Positions 35,161-45,069 of a stretch of 64,000 nucleotides of DNA are shown here, in pieces (within the stretch, counting starts at the first letter, position 1; the number at the start of each line of letters is the position of its first letter). Origin of the DNA: 2-12-FULL-35-23 sp965196985 (lineage in GTDB: Bacteria > Pseudomonadota > Gammaproteobacteria > UBA12402). The position numbers and the translations under genes were made by a program. The DNA is taken from the NCBI GenBank assembly GCA_965196985.1, contig CBDALO010000080.1:1-64000 (forward strand). Reading direction: 5' to 3'. Under the pieces are notes generated by a model. That model was given only the letters and a program-made list of their open reading frames with translations, was not told the origin of the DNA and ran no database searches.

Positions 35161-35604
35161 AATAAAGCTCCTAATGGGCAGAAGCTTGCTACTAATAGTA
35201 GTTTTATTGAAACTATTTATCAGTGGGGAAGAGATAAAAAACGTTTGTTAGAACAGCTTGGTGTTGATAAAGAACGGTTAATCTTTGATCCTGGTATCGG
35301 GTTTGGAAAATATGCTTATCAAGACCTTGCCTTAATTTGTAATGCAAATCGATTTAAGTCTTTAGATTTGCCACTTCTGGTTGGACACTCTAGGAAGTCG
35401 TTTCACGAGCTAATTACTTCAAAGCCTGCAAGTCAAAGGGATTTAGAAAGCGCGATTTTATCTATTGAGCTAAGCAAGCTAGGCGTTGATTATTTGCGAG
35501 TTCATAATGTTGAGTTTCATGCTAGAGCATTAAAAACTCAGCAACAGATTGATTCAGTTAGGGCTAGAGATTACATAAGTAGGATAAGTGGAGCCATTTG
35601 TTAG
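35161..35604 (+). pseudogene. folKP: Dihydropteroate synthase part of FolKP, 3' part
   Basis: The frame resumes as NKAPNGQKLATNSSFIETIY and contains the conserved DHPS motifs LIFDPGIGFGKYAYQDL and LLVGHSRKSFHELI. These provide the pterin- and phosphate-binding loops missing from the 5' part at 27953. The junction with the transposon at AATAAAG is not a clean target duplication; a small deletion there has removed the transposon's terminal 14 bases and possibly a codon or more of folP. No start codon or ribosome-binding site would allow this part to be made independently as an enzyme. The CADD gene begins 27 bases later. Confidence 0.9.
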
Positions 35605-35631
35605 TTGATGAGTTAAACGAGGAGATAATGT

Positions 35632-35875
35632 ATGGTTAGTTTGGAGGAATTTAATTCTATTATTGAAGCAAAGCACCTACTTCAGCACCCTTTTTATCAG
35701 GATTGGAGTAAGGGTTTGTTAACGATGGATGATTTAGCTTTTTATGCGGAGCAGTATTACCATCATGTTGACTATTTTCCGCGTTATGTGAGTGCAACTC
35801 ATGCTAATTGTGATAATCTGGAGTCAAGGCAAGTATTGTTAGAGAACCTAATTGATGAAGAGCAGGGCGATGAAA
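35632..35875 (+). pseudogene. CADD-family (TENA/PqqC-like) p-aminobenzoate synthase, 5' part
   Basis: The protein closely resembles Chlamydia CADD (CT610), a di-metal oxygenase that makes p-aminobenzoate by sacrificing one of its own tyrosines. Matching blocks are HPFYQDWSKGLLT (candidate substrate Tyr22), FYAEQYYHHVDYFPRYVSA and NLIDEEQGDE (metal-ligand region). AGGAG precedes the ATG. IS256 copy 3 interrupts it at codon 81, within the metal-ligand segment; the frame resumes at 37416. Gene order after folKP mirrors the chlamydial folate cluster. Functional assignment is by family; disruption is directly visible. Confidence 0.88.
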
Positions 35876-37407
35876 GCTAGTGCGCCATCCTTTCTGTAAA
35901 TTCCATTGACTTGCTGAAAATAAGAAGGCGACTCAGTCAGATTAGAAATTCCTTTTAAGGTAAACTTAACCAAAAAAGAGGAATGACAATGAGCTGCTAT
36001 AAAAATGAGAACTTAATCGAAGAAGCCATACATGTTTTAGCGATGGAGGGGTTTGAAGCTTTACCTAAGCTTGTCTCCAGGTTGATGAATGAGGCTATGT
36101 TAATAGAAAGGGAGCGCCATTTAAATGCCAGTCCTTATGAGCGAACTGGCGATAGAAACGGATATGCGAACGGCTTTAAACCAAGGTTAATTAACACAGG
36201 TCAAGGTCAGCTTGAGCTACAGATACCGCAGGTTAGAGACTCCAATGAAGCCTTCTATCCATCAGTCTTAGAGCGAGGTGTACGCTCTGATAGAGCACTT
36301 AAGCTGGCTGTCGCTGAAATGTATGTGCATGGGGTTTCCACGCGCAAAGTTGAAAAGGTGCTAAAGCAACTCTGTGGAACAGATATTTCAAGCACAGAGG
36401 TAAGCCGTTGCGCTAAATTGTTGGATGAAGATTTAAAGAAATGGCGAAATAAGCCGTTAGGAAAGATAAAATATCTTTGGCTAGATGCACGTTATGAGAA
36501 GGTACGCACTAGCGGCACAGTACAAGACTGTGCGGTATTGATAGCCTATGGCTTTGATGAATCAACCGGCAAGAGAACAGTGCTAGGTGTTTCTGTTGCG
36601 TTATCAGAGGCTGAGGTACATTGGCGTGATTTTCTTCAGCAGTTGGTTGAGCGAGGTATACATGGTATTGAGTTGATTACTAGCGACGCTCATACTGGCC
36701 TAAAAGCCGCTAGAAGAGCTGTGTTCCCCAGTGTTCCTTGGCAACGCTGCCAATTTCATTTGCAGCAAAATGCTCAGGCTCACATACCAAAGCGCTCAAT
36801 GAAGGAACCAGTAGCTGAGGAGATTACAGCTATATTTAATGCCTCAAACATTCATGAGTCGGAAAGACTATTGGCTATGGCGGTAGATAAATATCAGCAA
36901 ACAGCACCAGAGCTTTCTTCTTGGTTGGAAGTGAATATACCGGAGGGCTTAGTAGTGATGAACTTTGACAGGCCGCATCAAAAAAGATTAAGAACCAGTA
37001 ACATAGCTGAGCGCGTAAACAGAGAGGTAAAAAGAAGGACGCATACAGTTGGAATTTTCCCTAATACTGAATCGTGCCTAAGGCTCGTATCAGCTGTTTT
37101 AGTGGAAATTGATGACCAGTGGAGCGGATCACCTAGATACTTAAGTTGAAGTGAATAATAAGGCTTCATAGGGTTTTAGGATAGATCATTCTTGTTCTTA
37201 TTAACGAGATATAATTGCTATTACCTAAAAGTTAATAATTTATTTTGAGAGGAGAAAAATTTGAGGTATAAATAATTTTTTAGATTGATTAGCATAATTA
37301 ATTTAAGATATTATGCGATGAGACAGGTACAATAGAGTGCCATTTAGAATTTTAAAGGTTTTTCTAAGTACTGAAGTTGGTTTTTACAGACAAAATAACG
37401 CTCTATC
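35876..37407 (+). mobile_element. IS256-family insertion sequence, copy 3
   Basis: This is a 1532-bp element flanked by the 8-bp duplication CGATGAAA at 35868-35875 and 37408-37415. Removing it and one duplication restores EEQGDENHPELWLWFAESL in the CADD gene. It differs from copy 1 by single bases, for example an A for C in the left end (AAGAAGGCGAC). Confidence 0.95.
35989..37149 (+). CDS. IS256-family transposase, copy 3
   Basis: This full-length transposase has the same sequence as the copies at 26614 and 53449, with an intact DDE triad. The second ATG (35989), properly spaced from GAGGA, is the chosen start. It is likely active, consistent with the near-identity of all four copies. Confidence 0.95.
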   Translation: MSCYKNENLIEEAIHVLAMEGFEALPKLVSRLMNEAMLIERERHLNASPYERTGDRNGYANGFKPRLINTGQGQLELQIPQVRDSNEAFYPSVLERGVRSDRALKLAVAEMYVHGVSTRKVEKVLKQLCGTDISSTEVSRCAKLLDEDLKKWRNKPLGKIKYLWLDARYEKVRTSGTVQDCAVLIAYGFDESTGKRTVLGVSVALSEAEVHWRDFLQQLVERGIHGIELITSDAHTGLKAARRAVFPSVPWQRCQFHLQQNAQAHIPKRSMKEPVAEEITAIFNASNIHESERLLAMAVDKYQQTAPELSSWLEVNIPEGLVVMNFDRPHQKRLRTSNIAERVNREVKRRTHTVGIFPNTESCLRLVSAVLVEIDDQWSGSPRYLS

Positions 37408-37415
37408 CGATGAAA

Positions 37416-37828
37416 ACCACCCCGAGCTGTGGTTATGGTTTGCTGAGTCTTTAGGTAAAACAAAAGCAGAAATTAAAACAAGCCAGGTAGCCTCAGAAAC
37501 AAGAAACCTTATCGATACATTTTATTCTTTAGCACTATCATCTTATTCGGAAGGGTTGGGCGCTTTATATGCTTATGAAAAGCAAGTTCCCAAAACCGCA
37601 CGTAGTAAGATAGATGGGCTTAAAGAGTTTTATGGAATTACGTGTCCAAAAGCTTTAGCATTCTTTGAGGTTCACTTAGGTGCAGATGTTTGGCACTCTC
37701 AGGAAGTAGCTGATCTTATTGAAAAGCTTCCTGAGGATCAAAAGCCAAAGGCTTTGGCTGCAACAGAGAAAGTTTGCGATGCACTATGGGGTTTTCTTGA
37801 TGGGGTTCAAGAAGCTACGAAACACTAA
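37416..37828 (+). pseudogene. CADD-family p-aminobenzoate synthase, 3' part
   Basis: This continues the gene broken at 35875. ALYAYEKQVPKTARSKIDGL carries the conserved Tyr, Glu and Lys known to matter in Chlamydia CADD. FFEVHLGADVWHSQE keeps the His-Asp-His metal ligands. The C-terminus CDALWGFLDGVQEATKH matches the family. The rejoined protein would have 218 residues, close to the chlamydial one. A long frame appears to open earlier at 37337, but that part is IS256 end sequence. Confidence 0.9.
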
Positions 37829-37831
37829 GGT

Positions 37832-37859
37832 TAGCGTAACCACGGCTTAGGTTACGCTA
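37832..37859 (+). terminator. Possible terminator hairpin after the CADD gene
   Basis: Perfect 10-base arms TAGCGTAACC and GGTTACGCTA enclose an 8-base loop directly after the CADD stop. The following T-run is weak and displaced (GTTTTTCG at about 37867), so efficiency is uncertain. It would end the folB-folKP-CADD transcript. Confidence 0.5.
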
Positions 37860-37890
37860 TATGAAAGTTTTTCGTTATTAAGTTTCTTTG

Positions 37891-38422
37891 TTAAAGTGTA
37901 GGTATAGAAGGGAAACTATAGTTGGCTGTGCTGCTTTCCTCGGTCAATGAATCAATGTCAGCAAAGCGTTTAAACTGTTCGGGAGGGTTTTGCCAGTCCT
38001 GAACTTCAGCTGATTTTAATAAAAACCTTTGGGCCCTGTTGTACAAGGTGCTGGTTTAAGGGGCAACTGTAGCTTTAAAAGTGCGGTATTTAAATATAGA
38101 TTCAGATATTTCTAAAAATTCCGTTGGTTCGATACTTTCGTTGACTGCGTAATTGTATAGTTCGCTAGCAACGGAAAGGGCGCGACTGCAGCCTCCCACA
38201 GATGGTTTGTCATCTTTCAAGTAGGGAAGAAAGACTAAATCAAAGAAGGCCATAAGGTAGTTTATTTTTTTATTAAAATTTATAGATTCTATTAGCGAAG
38301 AGTTGGTTCTATTTAGCTGTCTTAAAGCGTGTTCCCAAACAAAGTTTAGTGCTGCTTTGCCTGGGTTTACTACAGGCCGGATTTTCTTAACTTCACTCAT
38401 AAATCAAATACATTTTTACTTG
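37891..38422 (-). pseudogene. Dual-specificity phosphatase, displaced C-terminal part
   Basis: Read leftward, this continues the phosphatase whose N-terminal part lies at 55483-56065. SKNVFDL from the junction, then MSEVKKIRPVVNPGKAALNFVWEH, is the expected helix after a phosphatase P-loop. One base is missing near 38400, which forces a TGA in the original frame. A further in-frame TAA follows KATVAP at 38056. Beyond it the same frame stays open through LYNRAQRFLLKSAEVQDW to a stop at 37891. The gene therefore carries three lesions: the island, a frameshift and a nonsense codon. Confidence 0.75.
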
Positions 38423-38600
38423 ATATTAAGGAATTTCAATGTGTCAATTGGTAAAAATACCACCAATTAAAATGAGTAATTTTAGCACAGGTATTTTTTA
38501 TAAAATCGATTTAGTGGTGGGGCAGGGTTAGTTATGACAAACAATAGCCAAAACTAGCTGTTATTTGTTGTTTTGGACGGACTACCCCCCTAGGAAGTTA

Positions 38601-39794
38601 TTAGATTTTTTTCAGTAAGGCGAGTTCACGATGCTTTGATAGCAATTTGTAACGGTTAGGTTGTCTATACCAGCAGTTAGCTAAAAACATTTGGCTACCG
38701 CATAGAACACATTCATAGGGGTCAATGTTAAAATTATTTTGCATTAAGGTGCGGTAATTGACCTGGGGTGTGTTTGGATCAGTTTCACCTAATAGGAGTC
38801 TGACTTTGGGTAGCATCTCACCTCGCACCCGGTTAGCAAGAAACCCATAATAACGCACCATACGAAAGCCAACATCAGGAATGTGTTGAATAAATCGAGC
38901 AATAAACTCTTCCGCGGTTAATTTAAATTGCTTGTAGGTTTTAGAGACGTGATCAAGATAATTAAAACTGAGGCTGCTCCCATCAAAGTTTTTAATTTTT
39001 GACTCAGCAATAGGAGGACGTTTGGTGTATCGACCTAAGTATTTAACGTTTTGTTTGTGATTCTTTGAGGGCTTTGCGCAATGTACTACCCATCGTTTTT
39101 GGTAAAGCTGATCAAGCAGTTGATTAAAGTTGAAAGTGTGGTTCAGTGTAGAGGCTAACTGATTTGGCAGAATAAGCCCTTTGTCCTGGTGGTGGTTTCT
39201 AAAAAGGTTAATGACCTCATAACGCCACATGGACATTAGTGTAGGTTGATGGAAGTAGAGGCTTTTCCATTGTGTTAACTCTTTGTTGATACCACCCAGA
39301 GTGATTGACGCATGAAGATGCACATTGCGCTTTAGATCTCTGCCAAAGGTGTGAAGCGCGATAAATACACCGGGTTTAACCCTCTTGTTTTTAGCAAGCT
39401 TGAGTAACACCTTTGCTGCTAATGGTGGGAGTAAATTAAGAAGCTCTCTGTTTGTCCAAAAGCAGTCCCAAAGAGTAGAGGGCATGGTGAATGTGATGTG
39501 TTGCCATGCAGTGTTGGGTAAGATTGCCATTTGTTGTTGTATCCATACTTCTATGGCTTTTTTACCACACGATGAACAGCTTTTAGCTTTGCAGGTATGG
39601 CGGATGTATTTGACGTGTGAACAGTTTGGATTACTGCAATGATACTCTTTATGGCCACGCATAGGATGTTTGCAGCTAAGCAGCTTAACAATGCCAATGA
39701 CAATAGCTTCTCTGATTTTATCTTTGTACTTGGTGTGAAAGTTCCACCAGTTCTGATTGGTTACCAAGATTTGTTTGATACTAAAGCGTTTCAT
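38601..39794 (-). CDS. IS91-family transposase (HUH/Y-type), copy A
   Basis: This 397-residue rolling-circle transposase has an N-terminal zinc-binding region (YHCSNPNCSHVKY, CKAKSCSSCGKKAIE), the metal-binding HUH-like NVHLHASITLGG, and the catalytic tyrosine in VKYLGRYTKRPPIA. The C-terminal CVLCGSQMFLANCWY is another zinc ribbon. IS91-type enzymes move single strands from an origin end and can carry adjacent DNA along when termination fails, which matches the island structure here. This copy is complete in coding sequence; an ISKra4-like element is inserted upstream of it. Confidence 0.92.
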   Translation of the reverse strand: MKRFSIKQILVTNQNWWNFHTKYKDKIREAIVIGIVKLLSCKHPMRGHKEYHCSNPNCSHVKYIRHTCKAKSCSSCGKKAIEVWIQQQMAILPNTAWQHITFTMPSTLWDCFWTNRELLNLLPPLAAKVLLKLAKNKRVKPGVFIALHTFGRDLKRNVHLHASITLGGINKELTQWKSLYFHQPTLMSMWRYEVINLFRNHHQDKGLILPNQLASTLNHTFNFNQLLDQLYQKRWVVHCAKPSKNHKQNVKYLGRYTKRPPIAESKIKNFDGSSLSFNYLDHVSKTYKQFKLTAEEFIARFIQHIPDVGFRMVRYYGFLANRVRGEMLPKVRLLLGETDPNTPQVNYRTLMQNNFNIDPYECVLCGSQMFLANCWYRQPNRYKLLSKHRELALLKKI

Positions 39795-39940
39795 TATTCT
39801 TAGAGTAAAATGAGAAGCGCGTATAGTAGGTGAGTTATTGCTCAGCTACCTGAAGCAATTTCTATGCAGGTGTGTTATTTTTATACGTTATTATTCCATG
39901 GGCAGGCTTGACTAGTTTGAGACTTAATAATACTCGTGGC

Positions 39941-41327
39941 GGGTGCTGCCTCTATATAATGTAGGCTATATTGCTGCTGGCACGCCAAAATCATTGACCT
40001 TCTCCCAAAACTGATCCCATCTTCCTTTAGTCTTTACTAGTGTTCTCAAGCATAAAACAATTTTCATTGCCTTGTCTTTCCAGCGCATTCCTGATCCGCC
40101 TAATCTTTGTTTAACAATTGTTTTACATGCTGCTTCAGTGACGCCAGAGCCAATTGGTGCATTCTGCTTAATCAAATTATGATACGACATTCGCTTTTCT
40201 TTAATATTATTTTCAAAATACGTAATTGTTCCTTCTAGCTTTTCTCTAAGCGATTTATTCAGTTTTTTATTTACATGCTCTTTAAGCTCAGCAAGTATTC
40301 TACCTGCCGCACCTTTCTTGTGCTTTAAGTCATGACATCGCTCTTGGAGCCAAACATCACGCTCATCTCTTTCAGATTTTTTGGTAAATATTGCCTTTGA
40401 TGCTTCACCGAGATATTCAGTTGCATGCCAAAAATCTAAAATTTGCGTATCAGTATGTTTTTTTAGAAATGGCCAATTATTTTTTGCTCCATCAGCAACG
40501 CCAATTGTTTTAGCATCAGGGTAATATTTCTTTTTCAGCTTTATTTCCTTTTCAAGCCTATTAAAGAATTCATCTTTTCCATATTCTGGTGATGCTGCAA
40601 CGTAGGTTGTGTGCAGGCGTGCACCATGCTTATCATACATGGAAATAGTTCCAACCATGCTCTCTCTATAACCATCATCAACGGTGAGAACATATGCACC
40701 ATCTAAGCTAATACTTAGCATCTCAATGCCTGCATCAAGCTTTGGCTCTTCATATTCCCACTCAGCCTCTTTGGCTTGTGCAATACCGCCAACAAAATCA
40801 GTTGCCCGTTGCAAGTATGAATGTGAGATTTTACGGTTATGATTGACCTTGAGATCATCAATAACACTAGGAGCAGGTAAGTTTGAGTATTTATGTGAGA
40901 TTATTTTTGCAAATCGCGGTGTTGATCCTTGGATAATTCTAGCCTTATCTTCTAAAGGACAAAAGATCTTCCCGCCTTTAGAGGTTTGATAAACATAACG
41001 CTTAACTCGAGCAACTCCATAAGGCGTTTGGTAATTTGCTTCATCTCTACTTCGTGCTGTTAGCTTTATTTTTCCAACATGGATAGGAGAGCCATCTGCA
41101 TCAAACTTACTTAAAGCTTTTTCAGTGGCTAATGTTCCAACCTCATTAAGGCCGTCAAGAATTGCATCCTCACATTCAAGCATGGATCCTTTTAGTGGAA
41201 GCTTGAGCTCAATAGTTAATTCATTATTTTCATCAGAGAGAATTCTAGCTAACATCCAAACACCATCCGTAATCAAGTTAAAGTGTATATTATGCTATAT
41301 TTTCTACATTATATAAAGGCAGCACCT
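39941..41327 (-). mobile_element. ISKra4-family insertion sequence, copy 2, in the IS91 copy A end region
   Basis: This is a 1387-bp element flanked by the 8-bp duplication CTCGTGGC at 39933-39940 and 41328-41335. The uninterrupted target is visible in IS91 copy B at about 55418-55430 (AATACTCGTGGCTTTG), which confirms the insertion point. Confidence 0.95.
39966..41255 (-). CDS. ISKra4-family transposase, copy 2
   Basis: It is nearly identical to the copy at 24504, with a handful of substitutions (AIFTKK, WLQERCHDL, LKEHVNKK, WKDKAMKI). The catalytic blocks ISLDGAYVL, VADGAKNNW and TEAACKTIVK are all present. The longest frame starts with TTG at 41276; ATG 41255 is the more usual choice. It appears functional. 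Confidence 0.9.
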   Translation of the reverse strand: MLARILSDENNELTIELKLPLKGSMLECEDAILDGLNEVGTLATEKALSKFDADGSPIHVGKIKLTARSRDEANYQTPYGVARVKRYVYQTSKGGKIFCPLEDKARIIQGSTPRFAKIISHKYSNLPAPSVIDDLKVNHNRKISHSYLQRATDFVGGIAQAKEAEWEYEEPKLDAGIEMLSISLDGAYVLTVDDGYRESMVGTISMYDKHGARLHTTYVAASPEYGKDEFFNRLEKEIKLKKKYYPDAKTIGVADGAKNNWPFLKKHTDTQILDFWHATEYLGEASKAIFTKKSERDERDVWLQERCHDLKHKKGAAGRILAELKEHVNKKLNKSLREKLEGTITYFENNIKEKRMSYHNLIKQNAPIGSGVTEAACKTIVKQRLGGSGMRWKDKAMKIVLCLRTLVKTKGRWDQFWEKVNDFGVPAAI

Positions 41328-41370
41328 CTCGTGGCTTTGTAAAGACTAAACTCTTAGAGGCTTAGAAAGT

Positions 41371-41385
41371 TGCCGGCGAAGCCGG
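41371..41385. repeat. IS91 terminal hairpin, copy A
   Basis: The perfect palindrome GCCGGC-GAA-GCCGGC is followed by CTGACTTG. The same hairpin sits at 55460-55474 at the end of copy B. Such hairpins mark IS91/Helitron-type replication termini. Confidence 0.75.
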
Positions 41386-41393
41386 CCTGACTT

Positions 41394-44300
41394 GATTCAA
41401 ACCTTGGTCACGCAAACCGAAGCGAAGCGTGTACCGGTGCAAGTGCTGCATGTTGGGAAGACACAAGCGAACCAGCTGCAACAAGCGGTACAGCGCTCTA
41501 AGGCGCATTATTCTTTGTTTGATTGGATTGCGGATTTTTTTAGTCAAAAGCCTGACTTGGTGCAAACCGTGGCGGGGTTTAGCTTTCGCCGTGAACAAGC
41601 CTTGAGTGGTTTTTTAGGGCAATTCAATACCCAGCATGATTGCATCCTGGTTCACGATGCCCAAAAGCTCAGCTTAGCCGCGTTTAAAAAGCTTGATCAA
41701 TTAGCGGAGAAAGGAAAATCCAAACTGATCCTCCTGAATAACACCCAAGCCACCACGAACTTTAAAGCAGGGCATGTGATGGCGACGGTTGAACAAGCAG
41801 GGATTCAGCCGGTTTATCATGCCATCCAACGTCAACAAACCCCCATTGAATTAAAGGTCAGCGCACAACCACTGCAAGCCTTAGCCAAACGCTACGTGCA
41901 GCTTGATGAGGGTGAGCGTGAGCAAACGACGTTAGTGTGTACCACCAACAAACAACAAAACGAATTAGTGCAGTTAATCCGTGGCCACCAACAAGTGAAA
42001 GGGCAACTGGGCTGGCAAAGCACCACCTTTCAAGTGCTCTCCACGCAAAGCTTAAGTGATGCGGAGAAAAGCCAAGCCCGCTTTTATCGCCCAGGGGATC
42101 GCTTGTTAGTCAACGGCATGGATTCGCGCAGTCGTGCGGTGTATCGGGTGGTGGATGCACAGACAACACACACAACTGCAAAGCCTACTGATCCAACGAG
42201 CCTGCTTGTCCAGGATGAGTCAGGCCAAGTTAACGTATTGGATCTGACTGCCCCTCAAACCTTATGGGTTAATCGCGCCAGTCAATTAGCGATTGCCGAA
42301 GGCGAGCAACTGCGTTTAGATAAGCCCTGGCAAGCACAGCCGGAACTTGAAGTCGGGCAAGTCTTTACCGTCAAACGGGTTGAGGCAGACGGGCTGCAAG
42401 TGGAAAGGGCGGGACAAGTCTTTCAGTGGTCACGTGAGGCGTTGCAAGAAGCAACACTCAACTATGCGTATACAAAAAAGCCCAGCCAACTCGATCAAAC
42501 CGATCAAGTCATTTGCACGCCGTTAGCCGCGTATCAGATGAACCGCCAACTACTGAGTGAACTCAGTGACGGACAAAAGCAACTCCAAGTCTTCACCCTC
42601 GATGAAGCCAAAGCCAAGAAGCAACTCACCCAATCCAAATTGCCTTGGCAAGCCTCACAAGTGGCATCGGGTCAACCCTCACTCATTTATCGAGACGTGC
42701 AATATGCCGATCAAACCATTCGTCATGATCTTGAAGCGGTAGCCAATGCCTTGCGTGGTGAGGCAAAAGGCAGTGTTGACACCGCAGTGGCTTATGCGCT
42801 GGCGAAACTGGGGGAACGTGAAGCCGCGTTTGAGCATAAAGACTTGGTGATGACGGCAATGACCTATGCGTTGGGGGAAGTCAGTGACCACGCCATCGAA
42901 GCGGCCTTTCAAGCCAAAGCGCAAGCAGGGCAACTCTTAGGCAAGGACAGCGTGTGGACGAGACAGGGTGCCTTAGCATTAGAGCAAGGCATTTTTGAGA
43001 AGATCAAAGCGGGTCAGCAAGCGCTCACACCGATTGCCTCACCGGAACAACCACTGGAGCTGCCAGAACGCTTAACCCAAGGCCAACGCAATGCCGTGAG
43101 TTTGGCGTTAACCACAGCAGATCGCTTTGTCAGTGTGCAAGGCTTATCAGGCACCGGAAAAACCACCATGATGCGTACGTTAAAAGAACACGCCCTCAAA
43201 GCAGGGTTTGACGTCATTGGCTTAGCGCCCACTCATGTTGCGGTTAAAAAAATGGATGCCTCGCTGCAACTGCCCGATCCCTCGCGTCGGTTAAAAGCAG
43301 CAGGGATTGAAACCGTGACGATTCACCGCTTTGTGTTTGATGACAGCATGACCTTTACGGCAAAGACACTGTTTATTGTGGATGAAGTCTCGATGCTGGG
43401 CAGTCGTTTATTCAGTGACCTGCAAGACAAGCTGATTCAATCCGGTGGCCGTGCGTTGTTAGTGGGGGACAAACATCAAAACCCGTCAGTGGAAGCAGGC
43501 AAACCAGTCCCACTCGCCCAAGCAGCGGGGGTCTTGCCGTATGTGGAGATGAACGAGGTGATGCGCCAACAAGACCCTGGCTATAAACAAGCGGTGTTAT
43601 TTGCAGCCAACAAAGCGATTACGCAATCTGCTGAGCAACTCGAACGACTGAACCCACAAGAGACGATTGACCGTGACGTTAAAGGCATTGAATCCTTTTC
43701 AACCACGAGCTTCATTGAGATTAGTCAACCCAAAGAACCAGGTGAGACTGCTGTCCATGATGATAAGGAATTGAGTTTAGCAACAGCCATTGAAGACAAG
43801 CACGGGCTAACAATGGATTTACCGAATCAAGCCAGTGGAACGCCAGAAGACAAACCGAGTCTTTATGAAACCATGGCAAAAGATTATTTGACCCGAACGC
43901 CTGAGCATCGAGCAAAAACCTTAGTGGTCGCTGATACTCACGAAGACCGTCAGATACTTGATACGCTGATTCGTGCGGGTTTAAAAGAACAAGGTGTGGT
44001 TCACGGTGAGGAACTCAGCAGCACCCGCTGGATGAGTAAGAATCTCGATCAAGCGGATTTACTGCATGTCAAAAACTTTCAAGCCGGTGATGAATTGCAC
44101 TTTGAGCGTTCCTTTGGTGGGGTTAATGCGGGTGATCATTGGACGGTGTTAGGGGTTATCCCTGACCGTAACGAATTGCGCTGTCAAAACCGCGAGTCAC
44201 ACATTCAGATGACCTTTAATCCTGCGACGCTGGCGATTCCTGCACAGATGAGTGCGCTCACCCCTCAAACCAGTCCGTTAGCGCTGGGTGACCGACTGCG

Positions 44301-44963
44301 GTTGCGACAAACCAACCGAGAGCGGGGTTGGCTGGCGAATACTGAATACACAGTTAAGCACATTGATCAGGAGAAGGTGACGTTACTCAAAGAAGACGGG
44401 GACTTGTTAGTGCTGGATACCCAAAAGGACAGTGATCGTCATTGGGACTATGCCTACACCTACACCTCGATGGGTGTACAAGGCTTAGATGATCGCTCGG
44501 TTATTTTCTTAGCCTTATCCTGGCGGGTGAATGCCACCACTCACAAAACCTTTTACGTGGATCTCTCACGCGGTGTGTCTAATGTTGTCATCTACACCGA
44601 TAACAAAGCCGAGCTGATTCATCGTTTAAGCGATCCGGAGAAACAACAAGCGGCTGAGAAAACCTCTGCGTTAGAAGTGCTGGGGTTAGTCGAGTCCACC
44701 GATGCGCAAAACCAGAAAGCACCTGACCCACTGAGTGCACTCGATCAACCAACAAAGCAAAGCTCACGCACTGAAGAAGAAGCGTACTTTAGTGCCAGCA
44801 ACACGGAGCGATTAAAACCCGTTAATGAGGACTTGCGGTCAGACGTTTCTGAGCATGGCAAACAGTCAACCAGGGATCAGCAGCCTAGGCCGAGTGTTGC
44901 AATGACACCCCGAGAACCGACGGTCGACGCAAAAGCCATTAGTCACGCACTGGCACAACAAAC
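41394..44963 (+). pseudogene. traI: TraI/TrwC-type conjugative relaxase-helicase, N-truncated, 5' part
   Basis: The fragment starts at the IS91 end with no native start and lacks the N-terminal TrwC relaxase domain. The helicase region is complete: Walker A GLSGTGKTTMMRTLK, Walker B LFIVDEVSMLG, motif III LLVGDKHQNPSVEAG and the late MGVQGLDDRSVIFLAL. This is the TraI helicase that unwinds plasmid DNA for conjugation. Composition is distinctly richer in GC than the surrounding chromosome, consistent with plasmid origin. Transposon copy 2 interrupts it at ALAQQT; the remainder is at 49197. Without the relaxase domain it cannot initiate transfer. Confidence 0.85.
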
Positions 44964-45069
44964 CTTGTTACGTCTATCTTTATTTAGGGGAATTGAGCTA
45001 GTTTTATCTCATAATAAACAAGGTTTTTAGTAACCTATCAAGGTAAAATAACTTGATATAAAAACTATA

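Larger units (their letters stand above)
28871..35167 (-). mobile_element. Mu/Tn7-like three-gene transposon, copy 1 (in folKP), with nested IS110 and ISNCY-like elements
   Basis: The left end is TGTAACGTCCC at 28871. The far end lacks its last 14 bases compared with copy 2. Gene order from the far end is a zinc-ribbon/HTH protein, a DDE transposase, an IS110 insertion and an AAA ATPase. Subtracting the ISNCY-like element with one 199-bp repeat (2078 bp) leaves 4219 bp, exactly 14 fewer than the 4233 bp of copy 2. The copies are otherwise apparently identical. Near the left end, ACCATCTCAACCT is followed by TGAGATGGT as an inverted repeat; the CCATCTCAAC word recurs upstream of the transposase gene and may be a transposase-binding site. 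Confidence 0.88.

Noticed and set aside
28871..35167. IS21-type element (IstA/IstB pair)
   Set aside because: The TGT...ACA-type ends, 5-bp duplication, Mu-type C-terminal domain and ExeA-like ATPase fit the Mu/Tn7/Tn5053 group better.
37337..37415. Start of an apparently longer gene ahead of the CADD 3' part
   Set aside because: Those codons are the right end of IS256 copy 3. The native sequence joins 35875 to 37416.
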